DNA of 64,000 bases from F23-D06 sp045130275 (GTDB lineage Bacteria; Bacteroidota; Bacteroidia; Bacteroidales; WCHB1-69), in NCBI GenBank assembly GCA_045130275.1, contig JBGUPL010000085.1, positions 62,001 to 126,000 of the forward strand. The letters run 5' to 3'. A program made the translations under genes and the position numbers. The notes under the pieces were generated by a model. It was not told where the DNA came from. It was given only the letters and a program-made list of their open reading frames with translations, and did not search any database. Position 1 is the stretch's first letter; every line of letters starts with the position of its first letter. This document shows, piece after piece, positions 33,273 to 43,300 of this stretch.

Positions 33273-36200
33273 ATGAAAAAAACTTTATGCTTTCTGCTGA
33301 CAATTTTAACGCTCGGCTTCGTTGCCGCGCCTCTGTCAGCGCAGAACGTCTGGGACGGCACCGCGGACATCTCGTGGTACGACGCCTCCCAAAACGCCTT
33401 TGACATCTCCACTCCGGAGCAGTTGGCAGGTGTGGCGCAGTTGGTGAACAGCGGCACCTCCTTCCAAGGGGCGACGCTGAATCTGACGGCCGACCTTTGG
33501 CTGAACAGCAACGGTTCCACCACCAACAACTGGACGCCCATCGGGGGTTCGGGAACCCCCACATCGGAGAGCGCAAGCAGTGGCAACAGTTTCCAGGGCG
33601 CATTCAACGGCCACGGCCACGCCATCTACAATCTCTACTGCGACAAGACCAACTACTTTCATGCGGGTCTTTTCGGCTGTATCCAGAACCCCTGCACGAT
33701 TGACTCCTTGGTGATGTACAATCCCACGGTGAAGTCGTGCGGCATGATGGGCTGTCTCGTGGGCATGACCCGCAGCGGCGGCTCCATCTACATCCGTTAC
33801 TGTCTGGTGGTGAACGCCAATGTCGTGGGCACGCCTTCCGGCACAGGTCCTTCGGCGAACCACAACAACATCGGTTGTATCGTGGGTGCCAACTACCCGA
33901 ACTCCAACGGCACTTATGTGCAGAACTGCGGCGCCACCGGCACCGTGTCGGGCTTCTACGCCGGCGGTCTGGGCGGCAACTGCCAGAACGAGACCTTCAC
34001 GAACTGCTACTTCGCCGGTACTATCACAAACTACAACAACGAATCCGGCGCCATCACCGCATACAACGGCACGCGCAACAACTGCTACTCTTACTGCACG
34101 TTTTCCTCTTCGCATAACGGTGGCGACGGCACCACGGTGTCGCAGACCATTATGCAGTCTGACAGCATGATCACCTTGTTGGGCGACGCCTTCAAGGTGG
34201 ATGCAAACAATGTGAACAACGGCTATCCGATCCTGTCGTTCATGGCGGGTGTGAGCGTTTCCGCCACGGAAATCTGCGCGGGCGAGAGCGTCACCCTCAC
34301 GGGCATGGGCTATGACAGCTACCTGTGGACGCCCGGCAACCAGACCTCCCAAGTCATCACGGTAACGCCCAGCACCACGACCACCTACACGATGACCGGC
34401 ACGTTGAGCGATGGTTCCACGGGCACGCACACTGTCACCATCACCGTTTATCCGCAAGCGGTGGTCACGGCTACTGTGGCGGCCAACCCCGGCGGTCAAG
34501 TACACGGCACGGTCAGTCCCGAGACGGCCACTGTAGCCTGCGGCAGTTCCGACGACGTCACCTTCACCGTGACGCCCGACGATGGCTGGCGTGTGGCCAG
34601 CGTCTATCTGAACGGCACGCAAGTCTATGGCGATCAGACCTATGGACCTTTCACCTTTACCGTCAATCCTGGCGGGACCCTGGCCGATGTGGTGGTTTAC
34701 ATGACCAACGCTCTCACTTGCACCGGAGTCCTCAACCTGCACGCTTCCGACATCTTCGGCACGAACGCCACTGTTTCCTGGAACGCGCATACTACCGGCG
34801 ATCTCTCCGAGTACCATGTCATTGTACGCGACCTCACCAACAACACGGAGGACGAGTACACCACCACCGACCTCTCCTATACCGTCATGGGCTTGTCGGA
34901 GAACACGTCGTACCAGATCGGCGTCTATACGTTCTGCATGGACGGCTACGGCAGCGACACGGTCTTCGTGAACTTCATGACCCCGTGCAACTCGCCGATT
35001 CCGGTAACCGTGGGCAGCGGCACCTCGGATTCCCAGGGCAACTACTTCCCGTTGCAGACGTACTATAACTACTCTTACACGCAGCAGATTATCCCTGCCG
35101 CACAGATGAACAACGATGCGCAGACCTTCAGCGCCATCGCATTCCAATACTTCCTCTCCACGGCGCTCACCCGTAACGTGGACATCTACCTCGCGCACGT
35201 GCCCGCGTCCGCGAACCTCTCCTCCGGCTGGATCCAACCCAGCGGCACCGTCGATAGTTCCTTCACGTTAGTCTATTCCGGCAATGTGAACTTCAACAAC
35301 TCGGGCACCGACTACTGGTTGGAGATCCCGTTCAACCAGAGTTTCTCCTACAATGGCAACGACAACCTGTTGGTCGCCGTGCTCGACCATACCGGCACTT
35401 ACACTAATAGTTCCAACAAGTTCTACACGCACAACGACGCCAGCACGAGCAACATGTCGCGCTATGTTTATCGCGATGCTTCGACCTACGATCCTTTCAA
35501 CCCGGATGCAGCCGGCACGGCTTCCAGCAACGTCAACAACATACGTTTCATCTTCTGCGACCAGAGCACCTGTATCCGTCCGAACACGCTGTCGGTCAGC
35601 AATGTCACGGACAACAGCGCGGATCTCAGCTGGGTGTCTGCCGGTTCTGAAAATACTTGGGAGATTGAATACAAGACCACTACCGACACGGCGTGGACTT
35701 ATTACGGTCAGGCGAGCAGCACCACGGAGACCGTCCTCATGCTGAATTCCGACACCCGCTACTCTATGCGTGTGCGTGCGGTCTGCGGTTCCGGCGATGT
35801 CAGCCTTTGGAGCGACCCGATCAACTTCCGTACCCAGTGCGGTCCGATCACGCAGCTGCCCTACTTCAACAATTTCGACGACCCCATCACCTTGGACGGC
35901 TACTCCGGTAACAATGCACTTATGCCATCGTGTTGGAACCGTCTGACCACCAACCCCGACCGTCTGGTGCGCTGCTACGGCAGTGCCACGCATAGTGCCC
36001 CGTACTCTCTCGACTTCAACTACTCGCCTTCTTGTACCACGGCAGCCGTCACCCCGATGCTCGATGCCAGCATTCCGCTGAACACGGTGATGGTCGATTT
36101 CTGGGCCATCAGCAGCCTTGGACAAGGCTGGATGGAAGTGGGCACGATGAGCGACCCGACCGACTTCAGCACCTACGAGTTCTACGACACCGTCCGCCTG

Positions 36201-39200
36201 AGTGCCCCCAGCACATGGGAGAACTTGATGATCAACTTCGAGAACTACACTGGTACTAACCAGTACATTGCCTTCCTCGAGATCAACGGCACTTCCACTT
36301 CCTATATCTTCGACGACTTCACCATCAACTACATTCCGGTCTGTCTGCACCCCACCAGCCTCACTGTCGATGGGCTGACCAGCAACACCGTCACCCTCTC
36401 CTGGACAGAGGCGGGCACCGCCGACACGTGGGCTGTCGAGTACGGTCCTGCGGGTTTCACCCCCGGCAACGGCACCACGGTGACAGCTTACGAGAATCCC
36501 TTCACGGTCGATAACCTGACCCCCGCCACCATTTACGATTTCTACGTCTATGCCGACTGCGGCGGTGACCTCTCCGATCCTTTCGGACCTGTATCTGCCA
36601 TTCCGGGCCAGTACAACATGCAGAGCAACGGCAGCGACACGCTCGTCACCTGCGGCATGGTGATCTACGACCACGGCGGTCCGAACGGCAACTACGACAA
36701 CAGCAGCGATGCCACGCTGGTACTCTACCCTGAAGATCCCGGTTCCACCCTGATGCTTACCGGCACGGTTAATGTGGAGAACTCTTGGGAACATCTTTAC
36801 ATTTACGATGGCGTGGGCACTTCCGGCACGCAACTGGCCAACCTCACCGGCTCCCAGACCGTAAATGTGATTGCCTCCAACGGTCCGCTTACCATCCGGT
36901 TCACCTCCGACGGTACTGTGAACAGCTATCCAGGCTTCGAACTCTTCGTGCACTGCATCAGCTGCATCCCGCCCTACGGATTGGAGGTCTCTGATATTTT
37001 GACCACCTCGGCGAACTTGAGCTGGCACGGCAGTGGCGACAGCTACCTGGTCTATTTGTACGGTGCGGACACCACGGTGATTCCTGCAACTGACACTACG
37101 CTAGCCCTCACCACGTTAGAGGTCAACAGCACCTATACGGTCGCGGTGCAATCATTGTGCGGCGACGACTCCTCCTACATGTCTTCTCCGATCACGTTCA
37201 CCACACCGACAGTTCCGGCCACATTGCCTTACACGGCTGATTTCGAGGATGCTAACGACAATATCCAGTGGGGTCTCGTGAACGGCACGCAGACCAACAA
37301 GTGGTACATCGGCGAGCCTACGGACGTGAACAGCGATGTCAACACGACACCGGGCGGCGTGAACGGCATGTACGTCTCCAACGACAACGGCGCGTCCAAC
37401 ACCTATACGGGCACCACGAGCCGCGTCTATACGTTCCGTGACATCCTGGTTCCCGACGGCACCACCGAGTTGAAACTTGCCTTCGACTGGAAGGCCATGG
37501 GTGGTTCCGCGCACGACGAGTTCCTCCGCGTCTATTGGCTCGACCCGTCTGTGGTGACGGTTACCGCCGGCAACAACCCGCCTTCCGTGGGCGGCGTGAA
37601 CTACGACCTCCATGGTATGCCCGGCTACAGCACCAACGGTGCGCACTGGCTTTCTCAGCAGAACACGTGGCAGCACGAGGAGATGCTGATCTCTGCCGCG
37701 CAGTTCGCGGGCATGGGCAACGGCGACCGCATCTACCGTCTCTATTTCCACTGGCGCAACACCAGCTCCAGCACCAACCCGCCAGCAGCCGTCGATAACG
37801 TAAGCCTCACGGTGGTGACCTGCACCACCCCGCTGAACGTGGCCGTGAACAACGTCGGCGAGAACACCGCCACCGTTTCCTGGAGCGGCAACGCCGACAG
37901 CTACGGTGTGACAATCCTCTCCGGCGACGGCACGCAGGATTTCCAGACCACGTCCGACACCTTCTTGGTCTTGACCGGTCTCAGCGCCCAGACCATCTAT
38001 CAAGTGGCGGTGAGAGGTTTCTGCGGCACAGACTCCTCCATGCTTTCGCAAGGAGTGCAGTTCACTACGGCGTGCGGTGCCATCACTTCGCTGCCCTACA
38101 CCGAGAACTTCAACAACTACTCCTCCATGGGCGGTTCCAACTACATTGACTGCTGGTCCCGCCACACCAGCGACCCGGCCAACCACTGGGTATATGTCAA
38201 CTCCGGTTCTGATTCCTACGAAGGCGGCTCCTTGGATTTCCACTATACGCCGAACTGCTACACCATGGCCGTGACCCCGATGTTCGACCCGAGCATTTCG
38301 TTAAACACCCTGATGATTGAGGGTATGACACGCATCCATCTGAACGGCACCGCCGGCACCTTCACCGTGGGCACCATGAGTGATCCCAGCGACCCGACGA
38401 CCTACACCCCGTACGACACAATTGAGTACAGTGCAACTTTCACATGGTTGCCGTTCTCCGTCTTGTTCAATAACTACACGGGCAACGACCACTACATCGC
38501 TTTCCGCGCCATGAACGGTATTGATGTCTCCTACCTCCTCGACAACCTCACCTTCGACGTAATTCCGAGCTGTTGGCATCCGGTCAACCCCAGCGTCTCG
38601 AACATCACCAGCGATGGTGCGACCATCAGCTGGGGCGGCATCTCCACCGACTACGTGATTGAATACGGTCCTGCCGGCTTCACGGAGGGCACGGGCACCA
38701 CAGTGAACGTCCCTGGTGCGATGACCTACACCCTCACGGGTCTGAACCCGATTACCGAGTACACCGTCTATATCTATAGCGACTGCGGTTCCGACGGTCT
38801 TTCCTCGGCTGTTTCGGTGAACTTCAAGACCGGCTGCGTCGCCATTAGCGTGCCTTACACGGAGAATTTCGACAGCTACGTCACCAGCTCCACCTACAGC
38901 GACATCAACGGTATCGCGCCCGACTGCTGGACAACTTACAGCGCGAACACCTCTTACGGTCCGCCGCACATCACGAGCACCGGTAGCTACCACTACGTGA
39001 ACAGCGGCAGCAACTGCATGGTCTTCACCTGCAGCAGCACCGGCGCCGATGCATACGCCGCCCTCCCGCTCTTCACCGAGCCGTTGAACACGCTGAAGGT
39101 CAACTTCTGGCGTGCCATGGAGAGCACCACTCAAGGCGAACTGACGGTGGGCTATGTAACCAATCCCGCCGACCTGCCCGGCACGTTTGTGACCGTGGCC

Positions 39201-40193
39201 GTTATTCCGTCTGTGGGCTCCTCGAGCGGCGACACCATCACCGTTGACTTCTCCAACCTCAACATCGCCAACGGCTATATCTGCTTCCACTGGCATAAGG
39301 AGAGCACCTACTACTCTTGCTGTATTGACGACATCAATGTGACCTTGAGCAGCGGCAGCAGTCCGGTCATCACCGACCCGACGGTGGCCACCAACGCCGC
39401 CGACAACTTCACGACGAGCAGCGCCACCCTGCACGCCACCATCACGAATCCTGACAATGTGAGCATCACCGCGAAGGGTTTCCAGTGGAAGGCCACCACG
39501 GGCGGCACCTACACTTCTGTGACAGGTACCGGTACGGGCAATAACTTCAACGCCGACCTCACAAACCTGACACCCAACACCTCCTACACCTTCAAGGCGT
39601 TCATCACCTTCAACGGCACGACCGTCGAGGGCAACGAACTGACCTTCACCACGCTGCCCGAAGACACGCCCGAGCCTTGCGCCACCCCGACGAATGTTGT
39701 CGCTTCCAACATCGGCAGCAACAGCATCACCGTCACCTGGGATGGCAACAGTGACGTGACGAGCTGGAACATCCAGTACCGTCCGCAGGGCGGACAGCTG
39801 AGTTCTGCAACATCCAACACCAACAGCTACCTCATCACCGACTTGCAGCCTGAAACCACCTACGAAATCCAGGTGCAGGCCAACTGCGGCGACGGCAACC
39901 TCAGCGAGTGGAGTTCCCTCGTCACGGCGACCACCACCACAGGCATCGAGAACTGGCTGGATGGCAACGTGACGTTATTCCCGAACCCGGCGAAGGAAGT
40001 GGTCAATGTACAATGCACAATGTTCAATGTTCAGAGTGTTGAGGTGTTTGATGTTTACGGCAAATTGATCACGACCACCAACGACATTGACAACCCGACC
40101 CGAATCAACGTCAGCGGCCTCGCCGACGGCATGTACTTCGTGCGCGTGACGACGGAAAAGGGAACGGTGACGAAGAGTTTCGTGAAACAATAA
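33273..40193 (+). CDS. giant T9SS-secreted adhesin-like protein with GLUG, FN3, MAM-like and CUB-like domains
   Basis: A 2306-residue protein. Signal peptide MKKTLCFLLTILTLGFVAAPLSA|Q. A GLUG-like beta-helix follows (about 25-290; STPEQLAGVAQLVNSG, GLFGCIQ, GGLGGNCQN), an Ig-like domain (about 325-395), a beta domain (about 400-485) and then alternating modules: eight fibronectin III domains (often opening with Cys-x-x-Pro), four MAM/choice-of-anchor-J domains (LPYFNNFDD, LPYTADFED, LPYTENFNN, VPYTENFDS) and one CUB-like domain (about 1110-1225). The end has a T9SS type A signal (LFPNPAKEVVNV, VFDVYGKL, GMYFVRV). No catalytic domain is recognised. It should be displayed on the cell surface for adhesion or glycan/protein binding. 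Own promoter and terminator. Codon use is uniform; the C-terminal signal contains an inserted word repeat. Confidence 0.9.
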   Translation: MKKTLCFLLTILTLGFVAAPLSAQNVWDGTADISWYDASQNAFDISTPEQLAGVAQLVNSGTSFQGATLNLTADLWLNSNGSTTNNWTPIGGSGTPTSESASSGNSFQGAFNGHGHAIYNLYCDKTNYFHAGLFGCIQNPCTIDSLVMYNPTVKSCGMMGCLVGMTRSGGSIYIRYCLVVNANVVGTPSGTGPSANHNNIGCIVGANYPNSNGTYVQNCGATGTVSGFYAGGLGGNCQNETFTNCYFAGTITNYNNESGAITAYNGTRNNCYSYCTFSSSHNGGDGTTVSQTIMQSDSMITLLGDAFKVDANNVNNGYPILSFMAGVSVSATEICAGESVTLTGMGYDSYLWTPGNQTSQVITVTPSTTTTYTMTGTLSDGSTGTHTVTITVYPQAVVTATVAANPGGQVHGTVSPETATVACGSSDDVTFTVTPDDGWRVASVYLNGTQVYGDQTYGPFTFTVNPGGTLADVVVYMTNALTCTGVLNLHASDIFGTNATVSWNAHTTGDLSEYHVIVRDLTNNTEDEYTTTDLSYTVMGLSENTSYQIGVYTFCMDGYGSDTVFVNFMTPCNSPIPVTVGSGTSDSQGNYFPLQTYYNYSYTQQIIPAAQMNNDAQTFSAIAFQYFLSTALTRNVDIYLAHVPASANLSSGWIQPSGTVDSSFTLVYSGNVNFNNSGTDYWLEIPFNQSFSYNGNDNLLVAVLDHTGTYTNSSNKFYTHNDASTSNMSRYVYRDASTYDPFNPDAAGTASSNVNNIRFIFCDQSTCIRPNTLSVSNVTDNSADLSWVSAGSENTWEIEYKTTTDTAWTYYGQASSTTETVLMLNSDTRYSMRVRAVCGSGDVSLWSDPINFRTQCGPITQLPYFNNFDDPITLDGYSGNNALMPSCWNRLTTNPDRLVRCYGSATHSAPYSLDFNYSPSCTTAAVTPMLDASIPLNTVMVDFWAISSLGQGWMEVGTMSDPTDFSTYEFYDTVRLSAPSTWENLMINFENYTGTNQYIAFLEINGTSTSYIFDDFTINYIPVCLHPTSLTVDGLTSNTVTLSWTEAGTADTWAVEYGPAGFTPGNGTTVTAYENPFTVDNLTPATIYDFYVYADCGGDLSDPFGPVSAIPGQYNMQSNGSDTLVTCGMVIYDHGGPNGNYDNSSDATLVLYPEDPGSTLMLTGTVNVENSWEHLYIYDGVGTSGTQLANLTGSQTVNVIASNGPLTIRFTSDGTVNSYPGFELFVHCISCIPPYGLEVSDILTTSANLSWHGSGDSYLVYLYGADTTVIPATDTTLALTTLEVNSTYTVAVQSLCGDDSSYMSSPITFTTPTVPATLPYTADFEDANDNIQWGLVNGTQTNKWYIGEPTDVNSDVNTTPGGVNGMYVSNDNGASNTYTGTTSRVYTFRDILVPDGTTELKLAFDWKAMGGSAHDEFLRVYWLDPSVVTVTAGNNPPSVGGVNYDLHGMPGYSTNGAHWLSQQNTWQHEEMLISAAQFAGMGNGDRIYRLYFHWRNTSSSTNPPAAVDNVSLTVVTCTTPLNVAVNNVGENTATVSWSGNADSYGVTILSGDGTQDFQTTSDTFLVLTGLSAQTIYQVAVRGFCGTDSSMLSQGVQFTTACGAITSLPYTENFNNYSSMGGSNYIDCWSRHTSDPANHWVYVNSGSDSYEGGSLDFHYTPNCYTMAVTPMFDPSISLNTLMIEGMTRIHLNGTAGTFTVGTMSDPSDPTTYTPYDTIEYSATFTWLPFSVLFNNYTGNDHYIAFRAMNGIDVSYLLDNLTFDVIPSCWHPVNPSVSNITSDGATISWGGISTDYVIEYGPAGFTEGTGTTVNVPGAMTYTLTGLNPITEYTVYIYSDCGSDGLSSAVSVNFKTGCVAISVPYTENFDSYVTSSTYSDINGIAPDCWTTYSANTSYGPPHITSTGSYHYVNSGSNCMVFTCSSTGADAYAALPLFTEPLNTLKVNFWRAMESTTQGELTVGYVTNPADLPGTFVTVAVIPSVGSSSGDTITVDFSNLNIANGYICFHWHKESTYYSCCIDDINVTLSSGSSPVITDPTVATNAADNFTTSSATLHATITNPDNVSITAKGFQWKATTGGTYTSVTGTGTGNNFNADLTNLTPNTSYTFKAFITFNGTTVEGNELTFTTLPEDTPEPCATPTNVVASNIGSNSITVTWDGNSDVTSWNIQYRPQGGQLSSATSNTNSYLITDLQPETTYEIQVQANCGDGNLSEWSSLVTATTTTGIENWLDGNVTLFPNPAKEVVNVQCTMFNVQSVEVFDVYGKLITTTNDIDNPTRINVSGLADGMYFVRVTTEKGTVTKSFVKQ
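40009..40045 (+). repeat. tandem words caatgtacaatgcacaatg inside the T9SS signal
   Basis: The CTD of the giant protein contains four imperfect copies of (a)caatgt / acaatgc, translated as NVQ-CTMF-NVQS between the PNP motif and the VFDVYGK strand. This is the same kind of word repeat seen in intergenic gaps, here in frame in a coding region. Confidence 0.75.
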
Positions 40194-40225
40194 TACGTTT
40201 GACGCTTGACGCCAGACATAAAAAC

Positions 40226-40254
40226 AAGGGAGATCCAAACGGGTCTCCCTTTTT
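40226..40254 (+). terminator. rho-independent terminator
   Basis: Stem aagggagatcc / gggtctccctt with loop aaac and a following T-run, just after the giant protein gene. Confidence 0.88.
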
Positions 40255-40271
40255 AGTAAGTCAAAAAATAG

Positions 40272-40279
40272 TATATTTG
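40272..40279 (+). promoter_or_regulatory. -7 promoter element of dnaE
   Basis: TATATTTG followed by CA, 45 nt before the ATG at 40325. Confidence 0.7.
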
Positions 40280-40324
40280 CACTTTGCCCAATAAAGGGAT
40301 TGAATTCATTTAAAACCATTGACT

Positions 40325-43300
40325 ATGAGTAAGTTCACGCACCTGCATGTGCATACCCAATATTCCATCCTCGACGGCATGTCCGACATCACCGCGTTGG
40401 TGGACAAATGTCTTGCCAACGGCATGAATTCCATGGCGGTGACCGACCACGGCGTGATGTACGGCATCAAGGAATTCTCCGATGTTGTCAGTAAAAAGAA
40501 CGGCAAGGTGAAGGACGAGATCAAGGCGTTGGAGAAACATCTGGGTGAGTTGAAGGAAGAAGCTGAAATCGCTGAATGCCAGCAGAAAATATTGGATTTA
40601 AAACAGAAGATTTTCAAGCCTATTTTTGGTTGCGAGGCATACGTGGCGCGTAAGACGAACACCAATCCTGAAGGAAGCCGTCTTGTGCACGAGCATAAGG
40701 AGAACGGCAGCGGTTACCACCTGATTCTTCTGGCAAAAAATGAAAAGGGTTACCATAATCTGTGCAAAATCATCTCCATGGCTTGGATTGACGGCAAATA
40801 CTACCGTCCGCGTATTGACCGCGCCCTGTTGGAGGAATTTCATGAAGGCTTGATTGTTTCCTCAGCATGTCTCGCCGGCGAGGTGCCGAAAAATATCACT
40901 GATGGCAATTACGAAAAAGCCAAAGAGGCGGTGATGTGGTTCAAAGGCATCTTTGGTGATGACTACTATCTTGAATTACAGCGACATAAGACGGATAAGC
41001 CGGGCGGAGACCGTAGCGTCTATGAGCAGCAGAAAATAGCCAACGAAGGAATTTTGCGGCTCGCGGCGGAGACCAACACGAAAGTGATTGCCACGAACGA
41101 CGTCCATTTTGTGAACGAGGGGGATGGCGAGGCGCACGACCGGCTGATTTGTCTCAGTACGGGCAAGAAATACGAGGACACCGACCGTATGCACTACACC
41201 AAGCAGGAGTGGTTGAAGACGCCTGAGGAGATGGCTGCTATTTTCGAGGATGTGCCCGAGGCGTTGGCCAACACGCAGGAGATTGTCGATAAAGTGGAGA
41301 CATACGCACTGAAGCACGCCCCCATTATGCCGATGTTCGAGATTCCTGAGGAGTTCGGCACGGTGGAGAGCTATAAGCAGAAATTCACGGAGGAAGACCT
41401 CCGCGCCGAGTTCGAGAGCGGAGAGGGCGGGGAAGGCCGCATCGAGAAATTGGGCGGTCTGGAGCGCGTCTATCGTATCAAATTGGAGGCCGACTACCTG
41501 AAAAAGCTGACCATGGAGGGTGCCGTGCAGCGTTACGGTGACCCCGTGGATCCCGAAATCCTCGAACGCATCGAGTTCGAGTTGAGCGTGATGCGCAACA
41601 TGGGTTTCCCGGGCTACTTCCTCATCGTGCAGGACTTCATCGCGGCGGCCCGCAAAATGGGTGTCTCCGTGGGGCCTGGCCGTGGTTCCGCTGCTGGATC
41701 GGTGGTCGCCTACTGCTTGAGAATCACCGATGTGGATCCGCTCAAATACGACCTTCTGTTCGAGCGTTTCCTCAACCCCGACCGTATTTCCCTTCCCGAT
41801 ATCGATGTCGATTTCGATGATGAGGGACGTTACAAGATTCTCAACTGGATTATCCAAAAGTATGGCAAGGAGAAGGTGGCGCACATTATCACCTACGGTA
41901 CCATGGCCACCAAATCGAGTTTGAAGGATGTGGCCCGCGTGCACGACCTGCCCATCCCCGAGTCTGACCGGCTCACCAAGATGATTCCGGTCAAGCTGCC
42001 GGAAGACCCGAAGACGCACAAGGCCCCGAAGGTGAACATCAAGAACTGTCTGGCGAATGTGCCGGAGTTCAAGGCCGCCTACGACGGCAATCCGAAACTT
42101 CATGACATTATCGACTACGCCTCCCAGCTGGAAGGCACAGTGCGTCAGGTGGGTATCCACGCTTGCGGTGTCATTATCGGCGCCGACGACCTCACCAAGT
42201 TCGCCCCGCTTTCCACTGTGGAGGACAAAGAGGCGAAAGAGGACATCATCGTCACGCAGTACGAAGGTTCGGTCATTGAGGATGTGGGGCTCATCAAGAT
42301 GGACTTCCTCGGGCTCTCCACCCTTACCATCCTCAAGGAGGCCATCTCCAACATCAAGAAATCCAAAGGAATAGACATAGACATTGACCATATACCGTTG
42401 GACGACCCGCTTACGTACCAGCTCTTCTGCGACGGCGACACGGTGGGTACGTTCCAGTTTGAATCCGGCGGTATGCAGAAGTACTTGCGCGAGCTGCAAC
42501 CCTCTACGTTTGAGGATCTTATCGCTATGAACGCCCTCTACCGCCCGGGTCCCATGGACTACATTCCGCAGTTCATCGACCGCAAACAGGGACGCGAGCC
42601 TATCGTCTATGACATTCCGGTGATGGAGAAGTACCTGAAAGACACATACGGAATTACGGTCTATCAGGAGCAGGTGATGCTGCTGTCGCGATTGCTCGCT
42701 AACTTCACGCGCGGCGAGTCCGACACGTTGCGTAAGGCGATGGGTAAGAAGCTGAAAGACAAGCTGGATGCGTTGAAACCCAAGTTTATCGATGGCGGCA
42801 AGGCCAACGGTCACGATGAGAAAACGTTAGAGAAGATCTGGGCAGACTGGGAGAAGTTCGCCTCCTACGCCTTCAACAAGTCCCACGCCACCTGCTACTC
42901 GTGGGTCGCCTACCAAACGGCCTATCTCAAAGCGCATTACCGTGCCGAGTTCATGGCCGCTAACTTGACGAACAGCGTCACGGACATCAAGAAGATCACC
43001 GTTTTCATCGACGACTGCCAGAAGAGCGGCATCACCGTCAAGGGGCCGGATATCAACGAGTCCGACGAGACGTTCACCGTCAACAAAGACGGCGATATCC
43101 GTTTCGGTCTGGCGGCGTTGAAGGGTGTCGGCTTCAGTGCGGCGAGCAGCATCGTGGAAGAGCGCAACGCCCACGGTCCATACACCAGCATCATGGACTT
43201 CTTCGAGCGGGTGAACCTCGGCAGCTGCAACAAGCGCTGTCTCGAATCGTTGGCCTACGCCGGCGCTTTCGACTGTTTCCCCGATGTCCACCGTGCGCAG

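Noticed and set aside
33336..35237. 633-codon minus-strand open frame across the giant surface protein gene
   Set aside because: It is an antisense shadow: no signal or domain, Val/Gly/Arg-rich low-complexity composition, while the plus strand has a signal peptide and clear domains.
40976..42814. 612-codon minus-strand frame inside dnaE
   Set aside because: Antisense shadow of a well conserved gene; no recognisable protein features.
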